Counted from the stretch's first letter, positions 36,346 through 46,619 are shown. The stretch: DNA of 64,000 nt from Oceanihabitans sp. IOP_32 (GCF_009498295.1 NZ_CP040813.1:1495001-1559000); one strand, 5' to 3'. The notes: generated by a model not told the origin, from the sequence alone. Numbers and translations are program-made.

Positions 36346-38392
36346 AAAGATTCTTCAGTCGTACCTCCTTCTGAATGACAGACGTGGATTATTCAGAGCG
36401 AAGCCTTTCATTCAGAGCATAGCGAATATATTCGGAGTCGAAGAATCTCACGGTTTTAATTGCCCTTTCAATCAAAAGATGGCGTAGTCATGCTTCCTCG
36501 CAATGACGGGTTATTGATGTGTGCAGTTGTTTATAACGAAGCCTGTCATTCAGAGCACAGCGAAGAATCTTACGATTTTATCTGTCCTTTTAATCAAAAG
36601 ATTGCTTCGTCATGCTTCCTCGCAATGACGGATTATTGATGAGTGCAGTTGTTTATAACGAAGCCTGTCATTCAGAGCACAGCGAAGAATCTTACGATTT
36701 TATCTGTCCTTTTAATCAAAAGATTGCTTCGTCATGCTTCCTCGCAATGACGGATTATTAATGTGTGCAGTTGTTTATAACGAAGCCTGTCATTCAGAGC
36801 ATAGCGAAGAATCTCTTTCTCTATAAACTTAGTATAACCCATTATAAAGATTCTTCAGTCGTTCCTCCTTCTGAATGACAGACGTGGATTATTCAGAGCG
36901 AAGCCTGTCATTCAGAGCACAGCGAAGAATCTTACGATTTTATCTGTCCTTTTAATCAAAAGATGGCGTAGTCATTCTTCCTCGCAATGACGGATTATTG
37001 ATGTGTGTAGTTGTTTATAATGAAACCTGTCATTCAGAGCATTCCGAATATATTCGGAGTCGAAGAATCTCACGGTTTTAATTGTTGTTTTAATGGAAAG
37101 ATGGCGTAGTCGTGCTTCCTCGCAATGACGGGTTGTTGATGTGTGTAGTTGTTTATAATGAATCCTGTCATTCAGAGCGCAGCGAAGAATCTTACGATTT
37201 TATCTGTCCTTTTAATCAAAAGATTGCTTCGTCATGCTTCCTCGCAATGACGGATTATTGATGTGTGTTGTTATTAATAGCAACGTTTCAATCAAAACGC
37301 AGCCTGTCTTTTAAAGCGAGTCTGTCATTCAGAGCGCAGCGAAGAATCTCATCGTTTTAATTGTTGTTCTAATGGAAAGATGGAGTAGTCATGCTTCTTC
37401 GCAATGACGGGTTATTGATGTGTGCAGTTGTTTATAATGAAGCCTGTCATTCAGAGCACAGCGAAGAATCTCACAGTTTTACTTGCCCTTTCAATCAAAA
37501 GATGGCGTAGTCATGCTTCCTCGCAATGACGGGTTGTTGATGTGTGTAGTTGTTTATAATGAATCCTGTCATTCAGAGCATTCCGAATATATTCGGAGTC
37601 GAAGAATCTTACGATTTTATCTGTCCTTTTAATCAAAAGATTGCTTCGTCATGCTTCCTCGCAATGACGGATTATTGATGTGTGTAGTTGTTTATAACGA
37701 AGCCTGTCATTCAGAGCGCAGCGAAGAATCTCTTTCTCTATAAACTTAGTATAACCCATTATAAAGATTCTTCAGTCGTGCCTCCTTCTGAATGACAGAC
37801 GTGGAATATTCAGAGCGAAGCCCGTCATTCAGAGCGCAGCGAAGAATCTTACGATTTTATCTGTCCTTTTAATCAAAAGATTGCTTCGTCATGCTTCCTC
37901 GCAATGACGGGTTATTGATGTGTGCAGTTGTTTATAATGAATCCTGTCATTCAGAGCGCAGCGAAGAATCTCTTTCTCTATAAACTTAGTATAACCCATT
38001 ATAAAGATTCTTCAGTCGTGCCTCCTTCTGAATGACAGACGTGGATTATTCAGAGCGAAGCCCGTCATTCAGAGCGCAGCGAAGAATCTCACGGTTTTAT
38101 CTGTCCTTTTAATCAAAAGATTGCTTCGTCATGCTTCCTCGCAATGACGGGTTATTGATGTGTGCAGTTGTTTATAATGAATCCTGTCATTCAGAGCGCA
38201 GCGAAGAATCTCTTTCTCTATAAACTTAGTATAACCCATTATAAAGATTCTTCAGTCGTGCCTCCTTCTGAATGACAGACGTGGAATATTCAGAGCGAAG
38301 CCCGTCATTCAGAGCACAGCGAAGAATCTCATCGTTTTAATTGCCCTTTCAATCAAAAGATGGCGTAGTCATGCTTCCTCGCAATGACGACG
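36346..38392. repeat. REP-like repeat array 2 (2 kb mosaic)
   Basis: Same modules as array 1: the CTCGCAATGACGG module occurs 12 times, alternating with CTGTCATTCAGAGC modules and their inversions. Consensus details differ: GTCATGCTTCC instead of GTCGTACCTCC in most copies, and AGATGGCGTAGTC variants. The local period is 122 bp (36601 to 36723) in the first part. No protein-coding or transposase sequence is present. Confidence 0.9.
37731..38392. repeat. 240-bp higher-order tandem repeat inside array 2
   Basis: The anchor TCTTTCTCTATAAACTTAG recurs at 37731, 37971 and 38211, exactly 240 bp apart, with near-identical interiors. This shows recent tandem duplication of a two-module block. Confidence 0.85.
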
Positions 38393-38398
38393 GTTAAT

Positions 38399-39316
38399 TT
38401 AATCTTGAACAATCACTTCTTTTGTATCTTTCTTATCAAATTCTGGCTGGATATTTACGTGATTAATACCGTATTTTTTCCATAATAAATCCTCAATTTC
38501 ATGTAAAATACTATCGAATTGCGATAAACTAATATCTTCATTAAAATCGATATGTGCTTCAAAATGAATTTCATCTTCATTTAATTGCCAAATATGCACA
38601 TGATGCACATTTTTTATACTTTCAAAAGTAGTTATATCGGCTACAATTTTATTAATTGGTGTAGATGTTGGTGTAAACAACATTAAAACCTTAGTAGAGT
38701 CCTTTAATAAATCGAAACCCATCCAAACTAAATACAGCGCTATGGCGAAGGTAAGTGCGCTATCTACCCAATACATTTGATGGTATTTCATTAATAAACC
38801 ACCAATTAAAACGGCCACACTTGCCATCATATCGGTTAATAAATGGACATAAGCACTTTTCATATTCATATTGGTTTTGGCCTCTTTTTTTAATAAAAGT
38901 ACACTAAAACCATTTCCTAAAATAGCTATGGCAGATAACCAAATAACTAAATTCGATTCGATAGCTTGTGGATTCTGAAATCGCTCTACAGCTTCAATAA
39001 TTAATAAAACGGCCACAACAATTAAAGTGGCAGCATTTACAAAGGCCGCCAATATTTCGGCTCGTTTATATCCGAATGTTTTATTTAAAGAGGCTTTTCG
39101 TTTGGTTAATCGATCGGCTACATAACTAATAACTAAGGAGATTACATCGCTAAAATTATGCAAAGCATCGCTTAAAAGTGCCAAGCTTCCAGAAATTAAA
39201 CCCCCTACTACCTGTGCTAGAGTAATAAGAATATTTAAAACAATCGTGACTAAAAGTTTGCGACCTTTTAAATTAGGATGTGAATGTGAATGCGTATGAT
39301 TATGGCTATGTGCCAT
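38399..39316 (-). CDS. Cation diffusion facilitator family metal exporter
   Basis: 305 residues, CzcD/ZitB type. A His-rich N-terminus (HSHNHTHSHSH) precedes six membrane segments. The transport site is DALHNFSDV in helix 2 and HLLTDMMASV in helix 5. A C-terminal cytoplasmic ferredoxin-like domain has VHHVHIWQLNEDEIHFEAHI. It exports zinc or a related divalent metal by proton antiport. The stop is only a few bases from repeat array 2. Confidence 0.94.
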   Translation of the reverse strand: MAHSHNHTHSHSHPNLKGRKLLVTIVLNILITLAQVVGGLISGSLALLSDALHNFSDVISLVISYVADRLTKRKASLNKTFGYKRAEILAAFVNAATLIVVAVLLIIEAVERFQNPQAIESNLVIWLSAIAILGNGFSVLLLKKEAKTNMNMKSAYVHLLTDMMASVAVLIGGLLMKYHQMYWVDSALTFAIALYLVWMGFDLLKDSTKVLMLFTPTSTPINKIVADITTFESIKNVHHVHIWQLNEDEIHFEAHIDFNEDISLSQFDSILHEIEDLLWKKYGINHVNIQPEFDKKDTKEVIVQD

Positions 39317-39370
39317 GTGTTAAAGATGTAAGATGAAACAGGCTAAAAAACCAATAGTAGCCGCAATAAA

Positions 39371-39805
39371 CTAAGAGCACATTGGTATTTTATTAACTCG
39401 ATTTTGATGTCTACCGCCTTCAAAGTCGGTGTTTAAAAAAGTATCTACCATTTCAACAGCTTGTTGTACCGAGGTAAATCGTGCAGGTATACATAATACA
39501 TTGGCATTGTTGTGTTGTCTAATCAAGCTTACAATTTCCTTATTCCAACATAAACCAGCACGAATTTGTTGATATTTATTAGCGGTCATGGCCACACCAT
39601 TAGCGCTTCCGCAAAGTAAAATTCCAAAGTCTACTTTTTTATCTACAACATCTTGAGCTACCGGGTGTACAAAATCTGGATAATCTACACTATCGTCAGT
39701 ATTGGTACCATAATTGGTTATTGCATAACCTTTAGATTCTAGATGTTTAATAATAGCAAATTTATAATCGGTACCAGCGTGGTCGTTTCCTATGGCAATT
39801 TTCAT
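39371..39805 (-). CDS. rpiB: Ribose-5-phosphate isomerase B
   Basis: 144 residues from the ATG at 39805 (MKIAIGNDHAGTDYK). A longer in-frame start at 39874 is rejected because the -7 promoter motif lies inside it. LLCGSANGVAMTANKYQQIRAG carries the catalytic Cys of the B-type enzyme and RHNNANVLC-like HNNANVLCIPAR the conserved tail. It interconverts ribose-5-P and ribulose-5-P. Divergent to rnr. Confidence 0.95.
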   Translation of the reverse strand: MKIAIGNDHAGTDYKFAIIKHLESKGYAITNYGTNTDDSVDYPDFVHPVAQDVVDKKVDFGILLCGSANGVAMTANKYQQIRAGLCWNKEIVSLIRQHNNANVLCIPARFTSVQQAVEMVDTFLNTDFEGGRHQNRVNKIPMCS

Positions 39806-39833
39806 TTTTTTAAAGGTATTAAAAGTTATGGCA

Positions 39834-39841
39834 CAAAGGTA
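39834..39841 (-). promoter_or_regulatory. -7 element of rpiB
   Basis: The reverse strand reads TACCTTTG, fitting TAnnTTTG, 28 nt before the ATG at 39805. Confidence 0.5.
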
Positions 39842-39847
39842 GTAATT

Positions 39848-40277
39848 ATTAACAATGTCGATTAGTATATTCATAACTTGTTAATAACTGTTAATTACTT
39901 TTAATAAGAAAACCATGGAATATCCATTTATTTTTTCAATCAAAAACCCATCTCTAAAAACCAAATTTTTAAGTCACTTTCTTTTTTTAAAATATGACAA
40001 GAATTAACAGTCGATATAAACATCAATTCTTAAAAACTTATTAATAAAAGACTGTTAATTTAGGTTGTTAACAATTGTTAATAGCGTTTACAAACGCTCT
40101 ATTTAACAAGATCTTAAAACAAAATAACCTGTTAATAACGCCTTAACAGACCTTTTTAACTATAGCATCAAAATAAAAGTAAAAAAAGTTATACCGCTAT
40201 TAACATACTATAATAAGCATCATTTATTTTTTTAAATTTTAAAAGAAAAATTATTGTATTATATATAATGTGGATAA
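39848..40277. other. AT-rich iteron-like region with a DnaA-box match; candidate replication origin
   Basis: TGTTAAT or its complement occurs at 39848, 39879, 39889, 40003, 40053, 40076 and 40130, with TGTTAAC at 40066. A perfect DnaA-box-type TGTGGATAA lies at 40269-40277. A palindrome AGCGTTTACAAACGCT lies at 40083-40098, and CTGTTAA/TTAACAG face each other at 40129-40149. No gene is present in the 480 bp between the rpiB and rnr promoters. Origin function is only a hypothesis; the repeats may instead be operator sites. Confidence 0.4.
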
Positions 40278-40325
40278 GTTTGATTTTTGAAAGTTATGAA
40301 TTAATGGCATTAAATATTAAAATTG

Positions 40326-40333
40326 TAGCTTTG
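40326..40333 (+). promoter_or_regulatory. -7 element of rnr
   Basis: TAGCTTTG matches TAnnTTTG, about 90 nt before the rnr ATG. Confidence 0.45.
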
Positions 40334-40424
40334 TAAAAATAAATAGCCGTCTTCTCCTAAAATCGAGCTATTAAATAATAAAATTTCCAATATCTTTAGG
40401 GAATTATAATGATTACAAAATTAC

Positions 40425-42665
40425 ATGACAAGACAGAGAAAAGGTAAATCCAAGAAAAAGGGCATTTCCAACCTTTCAAATACAATTTTAAGTATTTTAA
40501 AAAAAGATAGAAACCAAGCATTTAATTATAAACAAATCGCTGCTAAAATTGGTGTTAACGATGCTAGTAGCAGAAATCAAATCATAAAGAAATTACGTGA
40601 TTTACAAGGTAAACAAGAAATAGAAGAGGTAGAACGCGGTAAATTTAAAGCCGTAGTTAATACAGATTATTACACCGGTATTCTCGACTTAGCAGCAAAG
40701 GGTAATGGGTATATTATTAGTGACGATTTTGAAGATGATGTGTTTATTGCTTCAAACCATATTAATAAAGCTTTAAACGGAGACGAAGTGGAGTTTTATG
40801 TGTATAAACGCCGTAAACAAGGCAAATTAGAAGGCGAAATCACCAATATTATTGCGCGTGCTAAAAGCGAGTATGTGGGAGTGATTCAAATTCAAGATAA
40901 AAAGAATTTTGCCTTTGTAGTGGTCGATAATAATAAAATGTACACCGATATTTTTGTACCTATAAATAAAATATACCAAGCAAAAGATGGCGATAAAGTT
41001 CTAGTTAAAATTGAAGATTGGCCAGAAAAAGCGAGTTCTCCTCATGGTAAAGTGCTTCAAGTACTGGGCAAACCTGGCGACCATGATACCGAAATCCATG
41101 CCATTCTTGCCGAGTATGGTTTACCATACGATTTTCCAGAAGCGGTTGAAGCCTATGCCAATCAAATAGATACTACAATAACAGCCGATGAAATTGCAAA
41201 ACGTCGGGATATGCGGGAGGATTTAACCTTTACCATCGATCCTAAAGACGCTAAAGATTTTGATGATGCCTTATCTTTTAAAGTTTTAGATAATGGCTTA
41301 TACGAGATAGGAATACATATTGCCGATGTGTCACATTATGTGCAAGAAGGTACCGTTCTAGACGATGAAGCTTTCGAGCGTGCCACCTCGGTATATTTGG
41401 TAGATCGGGTGGTACCTATGTTGCCAGAGGTGCTCTCTAATAATGCTTGTTCTTTACGTCCAAATGAAGAAAAATATACCTTTTCTGCGGTGTTTCAAAT
41501 AAATGATAAAGCTGAAATAAAAAACGAATGGTTTGGCAGAACAGTAACCTATTCTGATGCGCGATTTGCCTACGAAGAAGCCCAGGCCATTATAGAACAA
41601 AATAGCTCGAACTCTGTTGAAACCAATCAAATTGAAAATTTAGATACTTTTATTCCAGAAGCGGTGTCCATTACTGGGAAAAGCTATAATACCGCTCCAG
41701 AAATTGCTCACGCAATTGTGAAAATGGATAAATTGGCCAAAATTATGCGTAAAAAACGTATGCGTTCTGGTGCGATTTCATTCGATAAGGTTGAAGTAAA
41801 ATTCAATTTAGATGCCAATAATAAACCAACGGGAGTGTTTTTTAAAACCAGTAAAGATGCCAACAAACTCATCGAAGAATTTATGTTGTTGGCCAACCGT
41901 AAGGTTTCAGAATTTATAGGAAAACAAAACCCTAAGAAAACCTTTATTTATCGTGTTCACGACGAACCAGACGAAACCAAACTCGCGGCCTTAAACAATG
42001 TGGTAAGTAGGTTTGGTTATAAATTAAATTTTAAAGATCGCAAAAATGTAGCGGCCTCCCTTAATAATTTACTTAAAGACGTGAATGGTAAGAAAGAACA
42101 GAATTTAGTAGATACCTTAACGATTAGAACCATGAGTAAGGCCGAATACACTACAAAAAATATTGGTCATTACGGTTTAGCATTCGATTATTACAGTCAT
42201 TTTACATCGCCCATTAGGCGGTATCCCGATGTGATGGCGCACCGGTTGTTACAACATTATTTAGAAGGCGGAAAATCGGTAAATCAAGATGTTTACGAAG
42301 ATAAGTGTAACCATTCTAGTAATATGGAAAATTTATCAACTCGAGCAGAACGCGACTCTATTAAATACATGCAAATTAAATTTATGGAAGACCATAAAGA
42401 AGAAGCATTTTTAGGCGTTATTTCTGGAGTAACCGATTGGGGAATTTACGTTGAAATTATTTCTAACAAATGTGAAGGTATGGTTAGTGTTCGCGATATG
42501 AAAGACGATCACTATGTTTTTGATCAAGATCAATTTGCTATGGTGGGTAAGAGTTCTAAAAAAGTGTACCAGTTGGGTGACGAGGTGGTTGTAAAAGTTA
42601 AAAATACCGATTTGGTTAGAAAACACTTAGATTTTAATCTTATTGGAAAACCTGAAGCCCAATAA
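40425..42665 (+). CDS. rnr: Ribonuclease R
   Basis: 746 residues, usual length. A basic N-terminus and winged-helix (NYKQIAAKIGVNDASSR) lead to two cold-shock-like domains (YYTGILDLAAKGNGYI). The RNB catalytic domain has the metal-binding aspartates in IDPKDAKDFDDALSF (271-285), and HFTSPIRRYPDVMAH near its end. The C-terminal S1 domain contains FLGVISGVTDWGIYVEI. It is a 3'-5' exoribonuclease for structured RNA and decay intermediates. Confidence 0.97.
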   Translation: MTRQRKGKSKKKGISNLSNTILSILKKDRNQAFNYKQIAAKIGVNDASSRNQIIKKLRDLQGKQEIEEVERGKFKAVVNTDYYTGILDLAAKGNGYIISDDFEDDVFIASNHINKALNGDEVEFYVYKRRKQGKLEGEITNIIARAKSEYVGVIQIQDKKNFAFVVVDNNKMYTDIFVPINKIYQAKDGDKVLVKIEDWPEKASSPHGKVLQVLGKPGDHDTEIHAILAEYGLPYDFPEAVEAYANQIDTTITADEIAKRRDMREDLTFTIDPKDAKDFDDALSFKVLDNGLYEIGIHIADVSHYVQEGTVLDDEAFERATSVYLVDRVVPMLPEVLSNNACSLRPNEEKYTFSAVFQINDKAEIKNEWFGRTVTYSDARFAYEEAQAIIEQNSSNSVETNQIENLDTFIPEAVSITGKSYNTAPEIAHAIVKMDKLAKIMRKKRMRSGAISFDKVEVKFNLDANNKPTGVFFKTSKDANKLIEEFMLLANRKVSEFIGKQNPKKTFIYRVHDEPDETKLAALNNVVSRFGYKLNFKDRKNVAASLNNLLKDVNGKKEQNLVDTLTIRTMSKAEYTTKNIGHYGLAFDYYSHFTSPIRRYPDVMAHRLLQHYLEGGKSVNQDVYEDKCNHSSNMENLSTRAERDSIKYMQIKFMEDHKEEAFLGVISGVTDWGIYVEIISNKCEGMVSVRDMKDDHYVFDQDQFAMVGKSSKKVYQLGDEVVVKVKNTDLVRKHLDFNLIGKPEAQ

Positions 42666-42737
42666 AATTTTTAGAAATACCAACAACGGAATACTTTTTG
42701 ATATTTAGCTTAAATCAACAAATAAAAAATTAATTCA

Positions 42738-43412
42738 ATGAAACATGTAGTCATATTTTTAAGTCTTTTTATGTTTTCAACTGTAATCGCTCAAGAGCCT
42801 ATTGAAAAATCGATAGGGGAATTTACAGAGTTAAAAGTTTATGATTTAATAGAGGTAGAACTCGTAAAATCAAATGACAATAAAGTTATTATTTCTGGAG
42901 AAAAAACAAATAGTGTTGTGGTGAGTAACCGAAACGGTAAACTAAAAATTAAAATGAAACTCAAGGAGATTTTTGATGGTAATAACACAAAGGTCACCTT
43001 GTATTATACTGCGCTTGATGTTATTGATGCAAACGAAGGGGCTAAAGTGCATTCTAAAGATGATATCAAGCAATTCGAAATAGATTTAAAAGCTCAAGAG
43101 GGCGCGACTATTAATGTGCCATTACAGGTTAATTACACCAATGTAAAGTCGGTTACAGGAGGTATAATTACCACTTCTGGTAAGTCTAAAAATCAAAAGG
43201 TGCGCTTATTAACTGGAGGTGTGTATAAGGGCGAAGCTTTAAATACAGAACATACCGATGTGTCTATAAATGCTGCTGGTGAAGCTCATGTTACGGCTTC
43301 AGAATTAGTTGATGTTAAAGTAAGGGCTGGGGGCGACGTATACATTTATGGCAGACCAAAGCATATTAACGAAACGACAGTTTTAGGAGGACGCGTTACC
43401 CGAATAAAATAA
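42738..43412 (+). CDS. Head-GIN domain protein (DUF2807)
   Basis: 224 residues. A signal peptide (HVVIFLSLFMFSTVIAQ) precedes a right-handed beta-helix of the DUF2807 type: FTELKVYDLIEVELVKSN, then repeated strand turns such as EGAKVHSKDD, EGATINVP and AGEAHVTASE. Typical ending GGRVTRIK. Function unknown, exported. A terminator follows 20 bp after the stop. Confidence 0.9.
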   Translation: MKHVVIFLSLFMFSTVIAQEPIEKSIGEFTELKVYDLIEVELVKSNDNKVIISGEKTNSVVVSNRNGKLKIKMKLKEIFDGNNTKVTLYYTALDVIDANEGAKVHSKDDIKQFEIDLKAQEGATINVPLQVNYTNVKSVTGGIITTSGKSKNQKVRLLTGGVYKGEALNTEHTDVSINAAGEAHVTASELVDVKVRAGGDVYIYGRPKHINETTVLGGRVTRIK

Positions 43413-43432
43413 TGTTACACCATACAAGCTCT

Positions 43433-43457
43433 AAACCCACGATTTACCGTGGGTTTT
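43433..43457 (+). terminator. Terminator after the DUF2807 gene
   Basis: AAACCCACG and CGTGGGTTTT pair across a short loop. Confidence 0.8.
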
Positions 43458-43530
43458 CTGTTAAATTATATCCTAAGCTTTGTAAAAACAATAAAATATT
43501 TCATTACTTTGTCTTAAGTGAATTATATTT

Positions 43531-44217
43531 ATGTTTGATAATGTATTAGCAGCGATCCCATTTGGTATTATTTTAGCCTTTACCATAGGGCCTGTTTTTT
43601 TTGTTCTGTTAGAAACAAGTGCTACAAAAGGCTTTAAAAGTGCCTTAATTTTTGATTGTGGTGTTATACTTGCCGATATATTATTTATTCTTGTTGGCTT
43701 TTACAGTACCAGCAAGTTATTAGATAAAGTAAAAGACGATCCTAGTTTTTTAATTTTTGGAGGAGTTCTTTTAGTGGCCTACGGATTTATTTCTTTTCTT
43801 AAAACTTCAAAATCTTACCGTTCTATTGTTAATGAATACCACAGAGTCGAGATAAAAAAAGGCTACGGTAAACTGTTTTTAAAAGGCTTTTTACTTAATT
43901 TTATTAATATTGGCGTGTTAATAGGTTGGGTGGCTTTTATTGTTTTAGCAAACTCTTTAACCGAAACTAAAGAAGGTGTCGTGGTTTTTCTAGCCACTAT
44001 TTTAATTGTCTATTTTTTGGTAGATTTAGCTAAAATAGCGTTGGCTAAGAAATTAAAAAATCGCCTTACACCAAGACTTATTTTTAAGACTAAAAAGATT
44101 GTAGCTCTTGTTATTCTGGGATTTGGAGTATTGCTTTTGGTTCAGGCTTTTTTTCCAAATGAAAAAGAACTGCTAAAAGAAAAATTTGAGCAAATTAATC
44201 CGATGAAAACAGAATAA
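43531..44217 (+). CDS. LysE family transporter
   Basis: 228 residues, about six membrane segments. LAFTIGPVFFVLLETSATKGF is the LysE/RhtB signature (GP in helix 1), followed by a polar loop (KTSKSYRSIVNEYHR) and LLNFINIGVLIGWVAF. It probably exports amino acids or similar small solutes. The C-terminus is charged and cytoplasmic. Single gene; the 228 bp downstream hold nothing recognisable. Confidence 0.9.
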   Translation: MFDNVLAAIPFGIILAFTIGPVFFVLLETSATKGFKSALIFDCGVILADILFILVGFYSTSKLLDKVKDDPSFLIFGGVLLVAYGFISFLKTSKSYRSIVNEYHRVEIKKGYGKLFLKGFLLNFINIGVLIGWVAFIVLANSLTETKEGVVVFLATILIVYFLVDLAKIALAKKLKNRLTPRLIFKTKKIVALVILGFGVLLLVQAFFPNEKELLKEKFEQINPMKTE

Positions 44218-44445
44218 ATTTTGACTTAAGAATTTATGAATACGGCTTGAAAGGAATTTTATTTTATTTTTACTGTGGTACTTTGTTTTAAACCGCTTTT
44301 ATTCTTTATCATTTATAGATATACGCTGAAATATAAATTGTTAGATTCTAGTAATAACGCCAACTTACTTTGTTAAACATACAGTTTAATAAGCGATACA
44401 ATCATTTTCAATCTATTTTTCATATTCATGTTAAGATTAGTTTTT

Positions 44446-45363
44446 TCAGGGTAATTCATAATTTTTAAAGAATTCCCACATTATTGAACTTGCGTTAAAA
44501 TGGTTTGTTATTTCATTATTTGTTAAGGCTTTTCCTCCGGGCCAAGTATGTCCACCATCTTGACTTACATAGAGTTCAATTCTAACATTATTATCACAAT
44601 CTGAATATCTGAAAAAATCATAAGTATTTGTATTACTAAAAATAGTTTTTTTTATTAGACTGCAATTGTAATTATTGGCAATTATGCGCATTGTGGAGTC
44701 TACCGAAGGGAAGTTGTTGTTAATATTTGGTGCATTTGATAGACCTCCATTGTAAGGTGCAGTTAGATCTTGATAAGAATGAAAATGTATAATTGGAACT
44801 TTTCTTGAAGGGTTAAATGGAAAATCTTGTAATACCCCAGCAACAGCAGACACGGCTGCAAATTTGTTTGGAAAACGATTTGCCAACTTATATGCCATTT
44901 GGCCACCGTTAGAAAATCCTGTTGCATAAACCTTTTTACTATTTATTGATAATTCTATCTTTAATTTTTCGAGTAATGAATTTATAAATCCAATGTCGTC
45001 AGTTTCGAGTAATGTGGCCGAAGGGCAGCAATCTCCTGCATTCCAAGTTCGAAATCCTAAAGTTTTTAAACCTTTGGGATAAACAACAATAAAGTTTTCT
45101 GAATCAGAAAGTTGGGATAACTGAGACTGTCCTTCTATTCCTTTATAACCTAGTAATCCCCCTCCATGCATTGCAAAAATTAATGGATAAGAAATTGAAG
45201 TATTGTAACTTGCAGGTAAATGAACAAAATAAGTTCGCTCTAATCCCTCATGAACAATGGAGTCGTAATACTCCAAATCAATCTTGGTATTAATGGGATT
45301 GTCATCTTGTTTATTACATGCGAATAAAGTTATAAAGGCTAAAATGTATCGTATGTTTATCAT
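44446..45363 (-). CDS. Alpha/beta-hydrolase lipoprotein (PHB depolymerase/LpqC-like esterase)
   Basis: 305 residues. Lipobox in LITFLFAC-like AFITLFACNKQ. LIFAMHGGG supplies the oxyanion loop, ATGFSNGGQMAY the nucleophile elbow (G-x-S-x-G), and DGGHTWPGG the catalytic His, as in polyhydroxybutyrate-depolymerase-type and feruloyl-esterase-type (LpqC) enzymes. Probably a secreted or surface-anchored esterase. Single gene on the minus strand. Confidence 0.88.
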   Translation of the reverse strand: MINIRYILAFITLFACNKQDDNPINTKIDLEYYDSIVHEGLERTYFVHLPASYNTSISYPLIFAMHGGGLLGYKGIEGQSQLSQLSDSENFIVVYPKGLKTLGFRTWNAGDCCPSATLLETDDIGFINSLLEKLKIELSINSKKVYATGFSNGGQMAYKLANRFPNKFAAVSAVAGVLQDFPFNPSRKVPIIHFHSYQDLTAPYNGGLSNAPNINNNFPSVDSTMRIIANNYNCSLIKKTIFSNTNTYDFFRYSDCDNNVRIELYVSQDGGHTWPGGKALTNNEITNHFNASSIMWEFFKNYELP

Positions 45364-46203
45364 TTTTTTATAGCTGTTTCCAGTTTAACTATGCTTAGTG
45401 CGGAAGTAAGGAAATTTTTCGTTTCTGTCTGAGCAAGAAGCTAAAACTTATTGTTTTTCTTTTTTATTTCAAATCTAAATTCATGAGATTTAGCAACATC
45501 ATAAATATAAACAAACCATTCTGTACAAACCTAAAAGACCGAATGAGGTTAAGGTTGTTTAGGCTATCGTTTTTTTGCACACAATCTTACTACTCATAAA
45601 AATTTTTTAATACTCAAAATCATTACAATGATAAACCAGCAATTATAAAAATATATTTATAAAGGCCTGGAGGACTTTATTAAATAGGCTATAACTAGCA
45701 ATTAAAATTATCGATCTGTATTCATCTTAGCTTCTCATAAACAACTTTTACAATTTTATATATCATATTACTTTTTGTAACCTTTTAAATTATTTATCAT
45801 TTCTTCGTTCTTAAGCATTAGAATGACTTTTAAATCTATTAAAAGTTTAATACAAACTGCGGTAATTCTTCCTAGGTTGTCCGTTGCAAGTATGTTACAA
45901 AGTGTATCGCTGCCGACGTGCTGAGTTGGTGTATATTTAAAAATCGTGTTATCATCCGTTTTGAGATCTAATGTAGAACTCTTCAGTTATACAAAATAAG
46001 CAATTTTTTCTAATTGTCTTCCGTTCATTTCAGTCAAAAGAAACGTGGGTGGTCCTTGATATTTATTCTAGTTCGAATAATTGATTTTATTATTTTTATC
46101 ACATTGATGTAGAAAATATATAAACAAGATTGAAATCAAAATCCCTCGAAATAATTCTATACATAATGTTTAAAATTATGTAGCCTTTATTCAGGACGAG
46201 TCA
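45364..46203. other. Long intergenic region, no gene seen
   Basis: About 840 bp between the esterase promoter side and the tRNA-derived array. No frame has a recognisable product. It may be what remains of a lost element next to the tRNA gene, but nothing in the sequence identifies one. Confidence 0.5.
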
Positions 46204-46614
46204 TGTAGAAGGTTTTGCTTGGCTTTACTATAATTTTTTATAAAAATTAATCATATAAAAAACCTGCAAATAAATCTTAAAGGTTTTATCGAGGCGTCTA
46301 TCAGACTTGAACTGCTGTAGAAGGTTTTGCTTGGTTTTACTATAATTTTTTATAAAAATTAATCATAAAAAAAACCTCCAAGTAAACTTGAAGGTTCTGT
46401 GAGGCGTCGAGCGGATTCGAACCGCTGTAGAAGGTTTTGCTTGGCTTTACTATAATTTTTTATAAAAATTAATCACAAAAAAACCTCCAAGTAAACTTGA
46501 AGGTTCTGTGAGGCGTCGAGCGGATTCGAACCGCTGTAGAAGGTTTTGCTTGGCTTTACTATAATTTTTTATAAAAATTAATCACAAAAAAACCTCCAAG
46601 TAAACTTGAAGGTT
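46204..46614 (-). repeat. Tandem array of tRNA-Cys 3' halves, each with a terminator
   Basis: Copies of the 39-nt segment from the anticodon GCA to the discriminator base lie at 46511-46549 and 46402-46440 (identical to the tRNA), at 46292-46330 (diverged), and truncated at 46204-46218. The period is 109-112 bp. Each unit also repeats the downstream terminator hairpin (AACCTCCAAGT / ACTTGAAGGTT) and an AT-rich spacer. The homology to the tRNA stops exactly after TTTTGC, that is, at the anticodon. Confidence 0.9.
46585..46614 (-). terminator. Terminator of tRNA-Cys
   Basis: On the minus strand AACCTTCAAGT pairs with ACTTGGAGGTT, followed by seven T, 6 bp after the tRNA 3' end. Confidence 0.85.
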
Positions 46615-46619
46615 CTGTG

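Noticed and set aside
36346-38392. Insertion sequence origin for array 2
   Set aside because: No transposase fragment and no single pair of terminal repeats. The structure is a modular tandem array.
39806-39874. Longer rpiB start
   Set aside because: A -7 promoter motif lies inside it, and the family begins at MKIAIGNDHAG.
45364-46203. Integrase or cargo gene beside the tRNA-Cys array
   Set aside because: All frames are short and none shows integrase motifs, so only the att-like repeats can be reported.
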